Shown piece by piece: positions 1 through 10,079 of a stretch of 27,883 nucleotides of DNA. Both the position numbers and the translations under genes were made by a program. The stretch's first letter is position 1; the number at the start of each line of letters is the position of its first letter. This DNA comes from Cudoniella acicularis. Its lineage: Eukaryota; Ascomycota; Leotiomycetes; Helotiales; Helotiaceae. The notes beneath the pieces were generated by a model that saw only the letters and a list, made by a program, of their open reading frames with translations, did no database searches and was not told the DNA's origin. The stretch is from assembly GCA_013054445.1 (NCBI GenBank), contig JAAMPI010000702.1, positions 1 to 27,883 on the forward strand, written 5' to 3'.

Positions 1-66
1 CCAAAACTTCCTGTTACTCCCTTTGTTTATTCTTCTACTTCTTTACTCTTAAGATCATTGTTAATT

Positions 67-1862
67 ATGCTACTTAGTTCCCTCTTACAACTCCAGCCCG
101 ACATTATTATTGGAAGATTATCGCAAACCGCGCTTTCTTCACAATCAATAATATCTAAAGATACCTCTAAATATCAACAATTTGTTCCTAGCTCTATTAA
201 GAGAGACATTCCCATTCATGGAGCCTCTGGAACAGCGCGGCCATATAGCTTAGCCAAGCTGTCTCCAACAATAAGAAGCTATTTGTTTGGCTTCTTTTCT
301 TACGAAAGGAGAAGAGCAACTATGTCAATGTGGGGGTGTGCTAAGTCTTCTCAGACTCCAAGAGAGGAAGACAGGGACGAAATCAGAGCGTACTTCCGCA
401 GCCCAGCATGGCTTATAAACCGTGCATGGGAAATTGAAGGCAGAAAGGCTCTCTCTGGATGGGATTTCAGCGTTTCGACTTACAATTTTGTCTCGACTAC
501 ATCTATGATCTTCAAATATGCTCAAACTGGAACTATTGTCCAGCTTCAAGAGCTTTTTCAGAATCGGCTTGCTTCTCCGTTAGATACAGATGAGTATGGC
601 CATACAGTGCTTCATGTAAGTTTCACTGCTTATACTTTAAAAGTATTATTTTGAGGCGACTAACTATCATTAGCACGCAGCACGTCGTGGTCGATTCGCA
701 ATATGCAAATTTTTGGTAGATAACGGGGCCAAAAGACATATAACGGACTATCAAGGCAAGTAAGTAAGTCTTAAATCTATTTGGAATTGCTTAGCCTTAC
801 ATTTAATAGTACACCAGTAGATCTTCTCACAAAACAAGGGTTTTTACTCTTTGTACCCGACGAAGAACAGACCAAGATACCAAATGTAACTCTTCATGGG
901 AGTGCTAGAAAAATATTTTCTCTATCTTACCCTTCCCAGACCCATTTGGATGGAATGCTCAATATAATAAGGCTGCTTATGTACGAAACCGAGCCTAACT
1001 TACGGTCTTTATCTGGGTTTGGTGGCTCAGAGGAGGCATTTCTACTGCTAAGGCAGCAGTCTATCCCGTTGTATTACAGTACTCCCTTCTATGAGCGAGC
1101 CATGATTGCTTTTTCCTTGGTAGACCGTCTATTAGCAACGGCTAGGTTGTTCCAGATAGCTTTATCTGATGGTGAGCTCGAGGCAGATGCATACAAATAT
1201 CAGGATGCTACGGGAAAGTCTTTATTACATGCTGCAGCCGAAGCTTTTGGCCGGTCTGCATCACTTGCTCGCAGCGGGTTTTGTAAGAGAAATCAGTTAG
1301 CAAAACCACCACACGATTTCCAAGGGAAGTAATACCCATTTCCATAATACACTGAAAACTAACATTAGTAGGCTGGGCCTATTTATTCTTAGATTGTGTC
1401 CTTGCTGGTTGCAATGTTCATAGCATCCGAGTAGATCACAGTCGAACACCTAGTCGGCGAACTCCTTTTCTAGAAATTATTCACGGATTTCTGCAATTAA
1501 GCCCTATGCATGTCGGAACAAGCCCTAGACGTATCGAAGGGTTGATAACTTTTTATCTTACAATACTTAAGAAATCGGGCATCGACCTTTGCGTCTACGG
1601 TCGGGAAGAGAAGCGGCTACATGATGAAGACCTTGTCGACAAAACTTTCCAGTATACATTTTGGCCTGCAAGTTTCAGACAAAATCCTAGAGTGGCCTGG
1701 AGTTCAGCCATAGGAAGCTGGGACCTGATTGGGTTTGCGTACGGTCCATCTCCGGATGATTGGTCCATCTGGGGATCTCAGCCTACAGACATCTTCGCAG
1801 GAGATTTCTGGCGCATGATTGAGAGTCCTTGGGAGAGAATGCCTGGCGCCTGGTTGGAATAG
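67..1862 (+). CDS. Ankyrin-repeat protein, 5' end probably outside the window
   Basis: Member of a large fungal family of cytoplasmic-type proteins with a unique N-terminal region, a few ankyrin repeats and a conserved C-terminal part; no biochemical role is known to me. Spliced model: 67-615, 674-759, 810-1282, 1372-1862 (about 532 aa from ATG 67). Splicing restores ankyrin signatures: GHTVLH|HAARRGRFAIC and then YQG|NTPVDLL. The C-terminal part has WAYLFLDCVLAGCNVHS, GIDLCVYGREEK, FAYGPSPDDWSIW and ends MPGAWLE, the usual ending in this family. Introns 1 (58 nt) and 2 (50 nt) are clear. Intron 3 is uncertain: GTAAGA at 1283 to TAG at 1368 or 1371 keeps frame, whereas the alternative donor at 1329 does not. 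The frame is open to base 1 and a pyrimidine tract ends in TTAG at 77, so the true first exon may start at 78 with earlier exons outside the window. Family confidence is good; the 5' end is not known. Confidence 0.8.
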
Positions 1863-2341
1863 ATGTTGATAATACTCTATAGTCAGGCCGTTCTAATTAA
1901 CTCATTAATGGTCAACTTGTTTCTCCTATCGAGACATTTACCTTTAACGTACTGGGGGTCGAAGAGCTATGCAGTGTTCACTAAATAGATCAATTTGACA
2001 ACTTACAACGACTGTTATTCGTTGACAACAGAAGGATTTTTTTAATAGAAAGCTTTATACTGTACTGAAAATCTAAATAAACTTACTATAATATGCTCTG
2101 TTTGGATGAGGATATAATTTGGGGTTCTTAGGAGCCTTTTCCCGAACCCTCTTAGTCGTCGTCAAACTCTGACGAAAAAAATAACCCCTGACCTTAAAAC
2201 AAGTATTATTAGTCAAATTGATGAGTTATTGAAAACGTTGGTTAATGGTAAGTAGTGCTCAGGGACTGCGCAGGTTGCTCAGCCAGCTCACCTGAGCTGC
2301 CTGAGCCGAGGGCGATCCAAGGGTGATTAACGCCTGAGTAG
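1863..2341. other. Gap between ankyrin gene and HET fragment
   Basis: AT-rich in its first 350 bases, probably the 3' untranslated region of the ankyrin gene. I see no HET-domain coding sequence here although the next gene should have it upstream. A donor-like GTAAGT near 2248 and an acceptor-like TAG at 2339-2341 could frame an intron of about 94 nt in the former HET gene, but the bases before the donor do not read as a plausible exon. Confidence 0.4.
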
Positions 2342-3115
2342 AAGCGGCCAGGCTTACTAAACAAATCCCTCCCATCGTGGATACCGGACTGGACAACACC
2401 ATCGCAACACAAAAGATTCCTGTTCAGTGCTTACAACACGTCATCAAGAGCCAGCCCTGTTTTCGAGATGGACGGCGATGTTCTCAACGTCCGCGCACTC
2501 ATGATCGACCGCATCTTGAACGCCTGTGAGCAAGTGTATGATGGAACTAACTGGAGAGCCATTCGCGACACAGAGACGTTTGCAACAGAACTAGTAATCA
2601 CGACGTACACCCAGAGTCGCAATGGGCCGGTTTCGGTGCGCGAACAGAGTGAAGAGCAAGCCATGCTGCGTCGACTGAGTGCCATGATCCATCCAACCTT
2701 CAGGAAAGGCTTCTGGAGAACCTTGTGTGCTGATATCCAGGGCAACTCTGAAAGGCCTGCCGCAGACAAATGCGGAGACATGCTGTATCATATTCTCGAC
2801 ACCGGTGATAAAGAGCCTGTTGGGCCTCCTTGGGATGTTCACGTCACTCCAGTCATGCAGTCCTTTTTACCGTGCCTACGCGGAAGACAGTTCTTTGCTG
2901 TGGAGAAGAGGCGGCTTATGGGTATCGGCCCATTGACTTTGCAGAAAGATGACCGCATTGGAATCGTACTCAGGGCCAATGTTCCCTTTATATTCCGTCC
3001 TGTGTCTGATTCACGTTATCGTCTTCTTGGCCCTGCGTATGTGCACAGCATTATGGACGGGCAGGTGCTCAGAAACCCAGGGGATATTTGCTTTGAGCAA
3101 ATAAAACTTATATGA
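2342..3115 (+). pseudogene. C-terminal part of a HET-type (heterokaryon incompatibility) protein, HET domain missing
   Basis: The frame is open from 2342 (after an in-frame TAG at 2339) to TGA at 3113-3115; the first ATG is at 2468. Reading from 2342 gives SLPSWIPDWTTP, the region that in HET proteins follows the HET domain. It ends with the typical tail: DDRIGIVLRANVPFIFRPV, YRLLGPAYVHSIMDG. In this family the tail follows an N-terminal HET domain of roughly 150 residues that triggers cell death when incompatible hyphae fuse. That domain is absent from the 480 bases upstream and from the rest of the window, so this is a truncated relic, or the 3' exon of a gene whose 5' part was lost. The surviving part has no internal stop or frameshift and no obvious RIP bias, so the loss may be recent, or a short protein from ATG 2468 (215 aa) may still be made. 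The mariner element starts 72 bases after the stop. Confidence 0.72.
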
Positions 3116-3187
3116 TAAGGAAAGGTCAGGTCTGCTTGAGAGACTGCTGTCTGGAGTGAACGAGTACCGGGATCTATCTATCTATTA

Positions 3188-3214
3188 TAGTACTACGCAA
3201 CTGCTGTTAGCCGA
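3188..3214 (+). repeat. Left terminal inverted repeat of the mariner element
   Basis: 27 bp starting TAGTACTACGCAACTGC right after a TA dinucleotide. It matches the reverse complement of 4538-4564 perfectly over its inner 19 bases (CGCAACTGCTGTTAGCCGA) and differs at four outer positions, three of them transitions expected from RIP. Confidence 0.92.
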
Positions 3215-3374
3215 TTTTTTTCGTCACTAAAACTAAGTATCGCACCACGAATTTCACTTAATAATAACTAACGCAATTCTTATTATTAGAACAAGCTAAA
3301 TAGGCTAAATTAATTATATTTGATCTCTATTTAATCTGTATACTAAAAATAACCCGATTAAGTAATCCCCGGGC

Positions 3375-4475
3375 TTAGTATTTTGTATATCACCTGTCTA
3401 CCTCGATATAGGCCGTAACCCTCCTAGGTATACATTTAATAAGCGTATCGAAGAAGTCCTTTAGAATTGTATCCTAGGCAGCTTGTAAACAGGACTCTGG
3501 ACGCTACCTATCATGCTCTGATTTACTAGTAGACGCTATTACCTTAGGAAACATCGTAAAGACACGCTTTTTTAGCTCCTACTAGGCATTCTTGATCAGG
3601 TTTAGGTTAGGGGAGAAGAGAGGCTAATCCGTAATATCTATACTATGTTCCTTAAACTATTCTCAGACTTTTTAGGTAGTATAGATAGATACGTTATCCT
3701 ATATAAATATATAGCTAGGGCTAAGTCGTTAGTGCTAAAATAAGAGCTAGCTGGTCAAGACTTCGAGGTAGGAGTTAGTAGAATACCTATGCTTCTTCGA
3801 CTTAAAGTCCCGGTCTATAATATAGAGTTAGGTCCTTCCTATATCCTAAAAAGCAGCCTAGACTATCACTTTTATGTTCTTCTTATAGGTGTAGGTTTAG
3901 ATCATCTCCTTCTACCACTTCTACGCCAGCGTACGGAAGCACTACTCAGTTGCTTTACCCCGCCCCCGTTCATAAGAACACTTATCACTCTAAATATAAA
4001 GACCCTACTCCTCTATAGTCTAGCCCTTTCGTACGAGGCACCAAGCAAGTACTTTTGTCGTATTTATCTCTATAAGAAACGGTCGGCGCGTAGCGCGCTA
4101 TTTCGTGATATAGTAGCGCTCNAGGATAGAAGTGACGGTACGCCTCTTACAGGAGAGCCCGTAGGTTAGGATAAGTTATACGTAGATATCCTTTAGGTTA
4201 TTTCGGACGTGGCGCACGAGTAAACGTTCATCTGCCTCGGTATATAACTTGCTCCTAGGCTTTTTAGGAAAGGAGGTGCCTTCGTTGCGCAATAGGTCCT
4301 GCTCAAGGGTGTATCGGACGGTGGTGCGGGGCAGTTTCATGCCACACGCGATCTAGGTAGGAGTGTGGCCAAAAAAAGAGGCATAAGCAATTCCTCCGCG
4401 TTAATATAGACTAAGATGTTGATAGTCTTAACGATTGCCAGAGCTCAAACCTAATAGAGTGCGTTGAGGTGGCAT
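3375..4475 (-). pseudogene. Tc1/mariner transposase (DD34E), killed by RIP-type stops
   Basis: From ATG at 4473-4475 to TAA at 3375-3377 is exactly 366 codons in one frame with no indel, but with many in-frame TAG/TGA codons, nearly all where Trp or Gln is expected. Domains in order: N-terminal helix-turn-helix (MKLPRTTVRYTLEQDLLRNE, about codons 45-65), Tc5/HTH-like linker (YTEADERLLVRHVR), then the DDE catalytic core. Catalytic Asp 1 is codon 164 (context I-stop-SDKCS), Asp 2 is codon 260 (stop-DNVSIYT). The third acidic residue, codon 295 in SPNLNLIKNA, is AAG where GAG (Glu) is expected. The 34 residues between the second and third positions match the DD34E spacing of fungal Tc1-like elements. 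The C-terminal tail (LKDFFDTLIKCIPRRVTAY) is also recognisable. It would cut and paste the element if intact. Changes of TGG to TAG/TGA and GAG to AAG point to RIP rather than random drift. Confidence 0.9.
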
Positions 4476-4537
4476 TTTTAGAATATTATATGGGAGGGTG
4501 GGAGGAAACGCGTAAAAACGCGCTTTTTGAAGTGGAT

Positions 4538-4564
4538 TCGGCTAACAGCAGTTGCGCATCACTG
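4538..4564 (-). repeat. Right terminal inverted repeat of the mariner element
   Basis: 27 bp ending GCGCATCACTG followed by TA. Read inward it starts CAGT, the common Tc1/mariner tip, so this end seems less mutated than the left one. Confidence 0.92.
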
Positions 4565-4566
4565 TA

Positions 4567-6682
4567 GGTACTGGAAAGCTATAAACAGAAATAGGGTAGG
4601 ACTATGTAAGAGTTGCAAGATACTTAGTGTAATCCTCGTGCTACCCGCTTGCCTATTCCCGAGACCTGCATCTTGCTGGATAATTGGCAATGACATGGTG
4701 GGTTTCTTGAATCGTTGCCACGTATATCACCGAAACAATGGAACTTGTTGCATAGAATGCATTTGTAATATGGATGGTCTGCATTCCCCTTACGATTAAA
4801 ATTGATGCAAGCGATAGTAGCAATTCAAGTTCTTACTGTTATTAAAGTTACAAGATGACATTGACTTACTTGCAACTATAAGCTATACAAGATGGCAATT
4901 TCGTGTGCTCGAGGGTGGGTTGCAAAAACAGCTGCCAGGCAGAAAAGTGCAGACACTATTTTTGGCGCCAGTTGGTCCGCACTTTTCAGAACTTAGTAAT
5001 AAATTAACCCGTGATCAAAAGATGATACGTTGAACACTTGAGCTAAGCGCTTTTTGCGCCAAACTCGATAAAAGGTCTACATTAAGGAGACTTTATAAAA
5101 TAATGAGGCTGAGCTACTTATTACCTATCTAGAAGTGAATTTGAATCCAAAATTGGTTTCGGCTACAACGGAACCAAAATGGGATCTGTGCTTTGACGAG
5201 GAATGTATAGCCGGGCCTCAAGGGAGACAAAACGAACCCCTGTCGGCATGCTTAGGCTGACTCTGCCGCTGTCTGCTATGCTCACTACTGCTCACCGCTG
5301 GCTACCTTCGCCTCACCCCTACTCACCCAGTATTGTAGGTAAAGCAGCCCTGCTCACCTTTCCAAACAGAAACAAGTTTCGTACAAGTTAGGATTCAGGT
5401 TTAATAACCTGCTGTTCCTTTGCTATTATTTCTCGCTCTATTATGTTCGCAATCGGGAATGAAAGTGCTAGACAGCTTCTTTGTGTCTTGCTTCGCTCTG
5501 ATCACCATTATAGGAGTGCTGACAGCGCTCTGGAGCGACTGGATTCCCGCCGCTATACATGTCCAGAACGGAGGAGACTGGTCTGGAGTTCCGAGCTCAG
5601 ATGCAAGTTGGTTATATTGGGGGTATTTCGCAGCGAAGAGGCTTCCTCTTCTGTTTGTATAGGTATTTTGGACGGACTGCGAATCGAGTGGATGAGAGTT
5701 GTAACTGAGAAGGTATGTCGATAGAGAACTTTCGAGACGTATAAATACATAAATCTTTTATATTAATATACATAGAGATTAATTATTGGGATATAGTGAC
5801 GGTATAGGATAGCACGGCGTATATCTCTTCTCTATATATATTAGCAGTCGAGCCGCTTTAAGATATTATTAGGAACATTACAATTCCCATTCGCTTCTTC
5901 TATCTATTCGGATGGATGGCACAATTGGGAAAGGTAGAGGAGCTCTCTTTAATGCGGTCCAAATCCAGAGTCAGGCGAAAAGGGGCGAATGTCGCTTAAC
6001 TTAAAACGAGCCCCTGCCCCCCCTCCTTTCCTCCCTAAATTTCTATGTAGAATTTCGCATAAGGACCTTAGATGCTGCTACTACACATTTTCAAGAAAGC
6101 CACCCTTCTCCACACAGGGGGTCGCAAACACACTATGAACCGAAATGGAAGTTTTGAAGCATGTTCTGCAATGCATAGGTCCTGTTACTTCTTATACGAG
6201 ATCAGTAGGCGCATTAAATGAACAGTACAGAATTTGCAGCTTAGAAATCTGAGTTCCACGCTTTTCAATTCTCTCACACTATCCTGAAAATTTCCGAATA
6301 ATGCTGCCATTCTGAAACTTTACTGTCGGGCGAGCTTTGACTGCTAATTAGTACGCATGTTGTTATTTCCGAAGTACTGTCAGACAGACTCTTGTCAAGT
6401 TTTAGAACCTTTTTATCACCAAGATCTCTAGCTTAGTTTAAATAGCAATCGGAAAAGATTCCCTATGCCTTCGCCGTGCTTCTACCCGTGGCTGTACATA
6501 TTTCTAGCAACTGATGTAAGTATGTCACAGGAAATAAATTGTTGTTGGACCGAAGAGTCTTATTTCTGTAAGCTGTAGAGAAAGGAGTGGGAATGTGTAT
6601 TTATAAACAATTAATAACTGAAGCCTACTACTCTATCTCACGAAAGCACTATATAGTCTTATCAATATAAGCCCGTTCTCTC
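4567..6682. other. Long stretch without a recognisable gene
   Basis: No family recognised on either strand. The most coding-like piece is about 5420-5662 (plus), a frame with a strongly hydrophobic segment (FFVSCFALITIIGVLTALWS) followed by WIPAAIHVQNGGDW. It could be an eroded membrane-protein exon, but it has no clear start, splice sites or partner exons. Around 5740-5870 the DNA is very AT-rich with runs of TATA. A C-rich run lies near 6016. Confidence 0.35.
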
Positions 6683-7644
6683 TCAGACTTTTTTCTTTTG
6701 CGCGGCTTTGGCCATCTCGCTGGAAATAGGAATAACACTCTCCACTATCATGTCCTGCAATCTTAATTAGATACCTATCTAAGACTCGAGATAATCCGGA
6801 ACTCACAAAGACTGACTGTGGTGACAACCGCCATGCCAACTGAGCAAAAAAAAGCCTTTGAACCGGCCCAAACTGTTCCAATTGTGCCCTTCTCGACCTC
6901 TCGGACTACTTTGATGGCGTACTGCCTCGGGCTGATAGCATTAGCTTGAAGCCGGCCATCGGCGAGGTTATGGATGAAGTCCCGGATTTCAGAGTAATTC
7001 GAAGTCTCAGGTAATTCGGCCCCATGATAGTCATCGAAGAAGTTGGTCTTGACAGCGCAGGTAACGAGAGTGATGGTCCGGACTCCAAGGGGTTGGAGCT
7101 CGTGACGCCATGTCTCGCTGGCCATGGCAAGGGCGGCTTTCGAGCCGTTGTAGATACCTGGCTTGTTAGCGAATAGCTGTAAAAGTATTGGACACTTACT
7201 CATAAACGGCATAGGAACATATGCGTTGGCAGACGAATTATTCACGATGCACCCCTTGGCCTTGATTAAAAGAGGAGCAAAGGCCTGGAGCATGGCCAAT
7301 GGTGCCCAGAAGTTGAGGTCAAACAGTTTCTTGCCCTCCTCAATTGGTGCGTCCAGAGCTGGTACAAAGGAACCTCCTCCGCTGTTGTTGACAAGGACAT
7401 CGAGTCTACTGCCGGTTTCTCTCTTAACGCTCTCGACAGCAGCGGCAATTGACTCCGAGGACAACACGTCGAGTGTCAGAGTAGTGACGTTTGCCGCACT
7501 GGAGAGAGTCTCTGAGATCTTGGATGGGTTCCGTACAGTTGCGAAGACATGGTATCCCTTCTCATGGAAAACTTCAGCCAAAGCTGCCCCAATGCCGCCA
7601 TCAGAGCAGCCGGTGATTAAGACAGACTTCCGTGGAGAAGCCAT
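6683..7644 (-). CDS. Short-chain dehydrogenase/reductase, Ayr1-like, with a 1-nt frameshift
   Basis: NAD(P)H-dependent oxidoreductase of the classical SDR fold, closest in style to fungal 1-acyldihydroxyacetone-phosphate reductase-like proteins; the substrate is not known. Exons on the minus strand: 7644-7200, 7157-6807, 6754-6683; introns 42 nt (7158-7199, branch GCTAAC) and 52 nt (6755-6806). Visible motifs: cofactor loop TGCSDGGIG (residues 11-19), NNSG (86-89), catalytic Ser in NNSSAN (about 138), and YNGSK with Tyr151 and Lys155 after splicing. The C-terminus becomes sensible only after splicing and correcting one base: FAQLAWRLSPQSVF, then DMIVESVIPI, ending AAQKKKV. Eight T's (A's at 6846-6853 on plus) shift the frame by one; seven would give an intact protein of 288 aa. 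This is either a sequencing error in the homopolymer or a fresh inactivating mutation. The gene is divergent from the regulator at 7966, 321 bp away. Confidence 0.87.
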
Positions 7645-7721
7645 TGGATAAGTGATGTTGTAGTTTAGTTGATAGGGGATCAGGACGCGCAGATGTCATG
7701 ATGCGAAATGGATTCTCAGTG

Positions 7722-7729
7722 CCTTTATA
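7722..7729 (-). promoter_or_regulatory. TATA box of the SDR gene
   Basis: Reads TATAAAGG on the minus strand, about 80 bases before the SDR start codon, in the 321-bp region shared with the divergent regulator gene. Confidence 0.5.
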
Positions 7730-7965
7730 GAAAAGCTTTGGTGAATGCTCATGGAGCAGCTGTAAAGTAGTCTAACGTTCCCAGAGCCCTTGCCAATGCT
7801 CAGCCGCTATACCCGAAACGGCATACAAAGAATGTCTTGGCATTGCGGAATGACCCATATCCTGGCAGACGTAAGCACCGTCTCGCGGACTCCTCGGTGT
7901 TAAGCGCTTCATCTCGAAACCTTTACCAAGTCAGGTAAACAATTGGAAAAGCCAAGATTGCCAAG

Positions 7966-9511
7966 ATGGCAGAACCGGATGAATCCAGAGGGTCTTCTGG
8001 CTCACCAGCCAGGATGCCTTTTATTATATCGTCGAACATCGAGAAAGCCGATCCAGCCACTAGAAAGCTAATCAGAAGCCATGTGATGCGAGGGAAAAAG
8101 CAGAAAAGGGGTCGCCCTGACGAGGGCCAACGAACGACCGGCTGGGGGACAATGGCCGGCCGCACTCAGGCACCGCGAGTCAAGTTGGAAGAAGTGATCG
8201 AGATGTATACGCCACTACTACCCGGCCGCGTCGGTTCGGATCTCTCCTTCGTCGAGTTTGCTGATGAGATAGAGCCGTCGATGCTTCTAAATATTATAAA
8301 ATGTTCGTAGCTCGGGCTTTTTAACTTGCGGTGGCTGACTCGATATGAACCCAGTCTCAACGATAGCAATGAGGGTTATCTTCCCTCTAAAAATAGCGAT
8401 TGGCTTCCAAGCAGACAACAAGGAATGGCTTTATCCAATCGTTCTAGACGCCGCTACCCTCCATATAACGGCATTCGCAGTGGAAGGTTTCATCGACAGG
8501 ATCCTACGCCGTCAGGAGAACAGCATCAACCAGGCGGCAATGCTGCATTTCCAGAAAGGACTGAGGCTCCTCCGCGAGAGGCTCTTGGGGGAAGATGACG
8601 AATCAAAGGTTTCGGATGCTACGATCGGTGTGGTCTTGAAACTGGCCAGCGCCGCACACTTTAATGGAGATTATCTGGCCTCTAAGCAGCATATGGAAGG
8701 CATTCGCAGAATGGTGGACTTGAGAGGAGGTCTAGATGTCTTCAAAGGCAAATATCTCCTTGTGGAGATGTTGAGGTAAATGATGGCAAGGACCTGCGGC
8801 CATTGTTAAGAAATACTGATCCTTTATAGATGCGACCTGGGGATCGCGCTACTCAATGGCTCAAACCATGTGTTTTTCTGTCAGCCTTCAGAGCCAGTGA
8901 TTGAATATCCCGAGAAGCTGCTGCCAGCTTCTGACGACAAGATGTGTTCCCAAGACAACATTGAGTTGATTCGAAACATGGACAACGATTTGGCGACAGC
9001 TTGGCGGGTCATGAGGAGATTCTGCTTGCTGGTCAATCTCGGGACGCAAACTCAACGGTTGATCCGCCAAGAAATTATCCATGAAACGATGACTGCGGTG
9101 ATCTATCGTCTCCTCCACATGAGCTTCGCCGCTGGCTCAATTGATGAAACTGTACAGCATGGCCTATTAGCTTTTTCTCACCATGTCTTCTTGCAGTGGC
9201 AAGACATCAAACTCCCTTATCATCACTTTCCTACAGCTTACCGAAACTGCATTCTGCACCTCAAGCTTGTCGATGGTGTTTCCTCTCAGCTGATGCTTTG
9301 GCTGTTGATGACTGGAGCAAATTCAGTCTTTAACATATCAGATGAAGCATGGCTGAGGGAATATTTACGAGAAGATGCCGACAGATGTCAAGTGAAAACA
9401 TGGAAAGAGATGCAAGACATATTGAAGTCGTTTATGTGGATTGCATTGCTAGACGAACAGCCAGGGAAGCATATTTATGATTTGCTTAATCTGGATAAAG
9501 GGAAATGTTGA
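7966..9511 (+). CDS. Fungal transcription factor, Fungal_trans_2 type without a zinc cluster
   Basis: Nuclear regulator-like protein of the kind often annotated as fungal-specific transcription factor or tachykinin family (PF11951). Model: 7966-8302, 8355-8775, 8830-9511; 479 aa. Intron 1 (52 nt) uses a weak GTTCGT donor and a GCTGAC branch and joins NIIK to FSTIAMRVIFPL in frame. Intron 2 (54 nt, GTAAAT to TATAG) gives EMLR|CDLGIALLNG. The N-terminus has the usual family opening: MPFIISSNIEKADPATRKL and IRSHVMRGKKQKRGRP (basic, nuclear-localisation-like, about residues 17-50). The helical middle region follows (WLYPIVLDAATLHITAF, AASAHF-like segments, RMVDLRGGLDVF), typical of this family. 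No Cys-rich DNA-binding motif is present, as in many family members. Sharing a short divergent promoter with the SDR gene suggests co-regulation, but no pathway can be named. Confidence 0.82.
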
Positions 9512-10079
9512 AATGGATAATTGAACGGTTTCGTTGCGATTGGATACACACTCGGTGAAATACACACAAAGAATTTTAGGTACTAGAGTGGCTGCCTGGA
9601 TTGAAGAGGTTGATTTAGCAAAGCCACTTTGGATGAGCTTAACTGGACGCTGCCCTGTAGCATTTCCAATATAGCACATGCGCGTAACATATTGCGATAC
9701 TCTACTTAGATATTTATTCAGGCTTGTAAGGGATTGGAAAATATCCTTACTTCGGTTACTAAATTCATTTGCGGTTGCCTTTACTCGCGTGCCGGTTATC
9801 GTTAGTGATGGGAATTGGACAGGATGGATGTAGCAGAAGGATTAATCTTGCTGCAGCTTGTCAAGCAAACATACCATTAGTATGGGGCCCCGATCATTAC
9901 ACATGTACCTCAACTACCGTGGCGCGAAGACCTGTAGAATCCCCTGACTTCTTTGACAAGTAGTTCTCATAAGGACCTAATGAAGGTTTATCAGTTTCCG
10001 ATGACGGGGTCGCTGGGTCTTTCTTCTGCTTTCTAGTTCTTGTCAATTATCGGGATCAGTAAGTGGAGTAACGCATTAC
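9512..10079. other. Gap without a supported gene
   Basis: 3' flank of the regulator, then unassigned DNA. A 64-codon frame at 9769-9963 has no recognisable family and I did not call it. Nothing else seen. Confidence 0.4.

Larger units (their letters stand above)
3188..4564 (-). mobile_element. Complete Tc1/mariner-type DNA transposon, RIP-mutated
   Basis: 1377-bp element bounded by 27-bp terminal inverted repeats and a TA duplication (3186-3187 and 4565-4566), as expected for Tc1/mariner insertion. The right end begins, read inward, CAGTGATGCGCAACTGC; the left end is the same sequence with three C-to-T or G-to-A type changes and one other change near its tip. The single gene is on the minus strand (3375-4475). 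The interior is rich in TA and TAG trinucleotides, as repeat-induced point mutation leaves them. One ambiguous base (N) lies at 4122. The element is inert in this copy. Confidence 0.93.

Noticed and set aside
3789..4169. 126-codon plus frame inside the mariner element
   Set aside because: Runs antisense to the transposase and has a non-coding character.
9769..9963. 64-codon plus frame after the Fungal_trans_2 gene
   Set aside because: No family features; alternative frames equally open; not supported.
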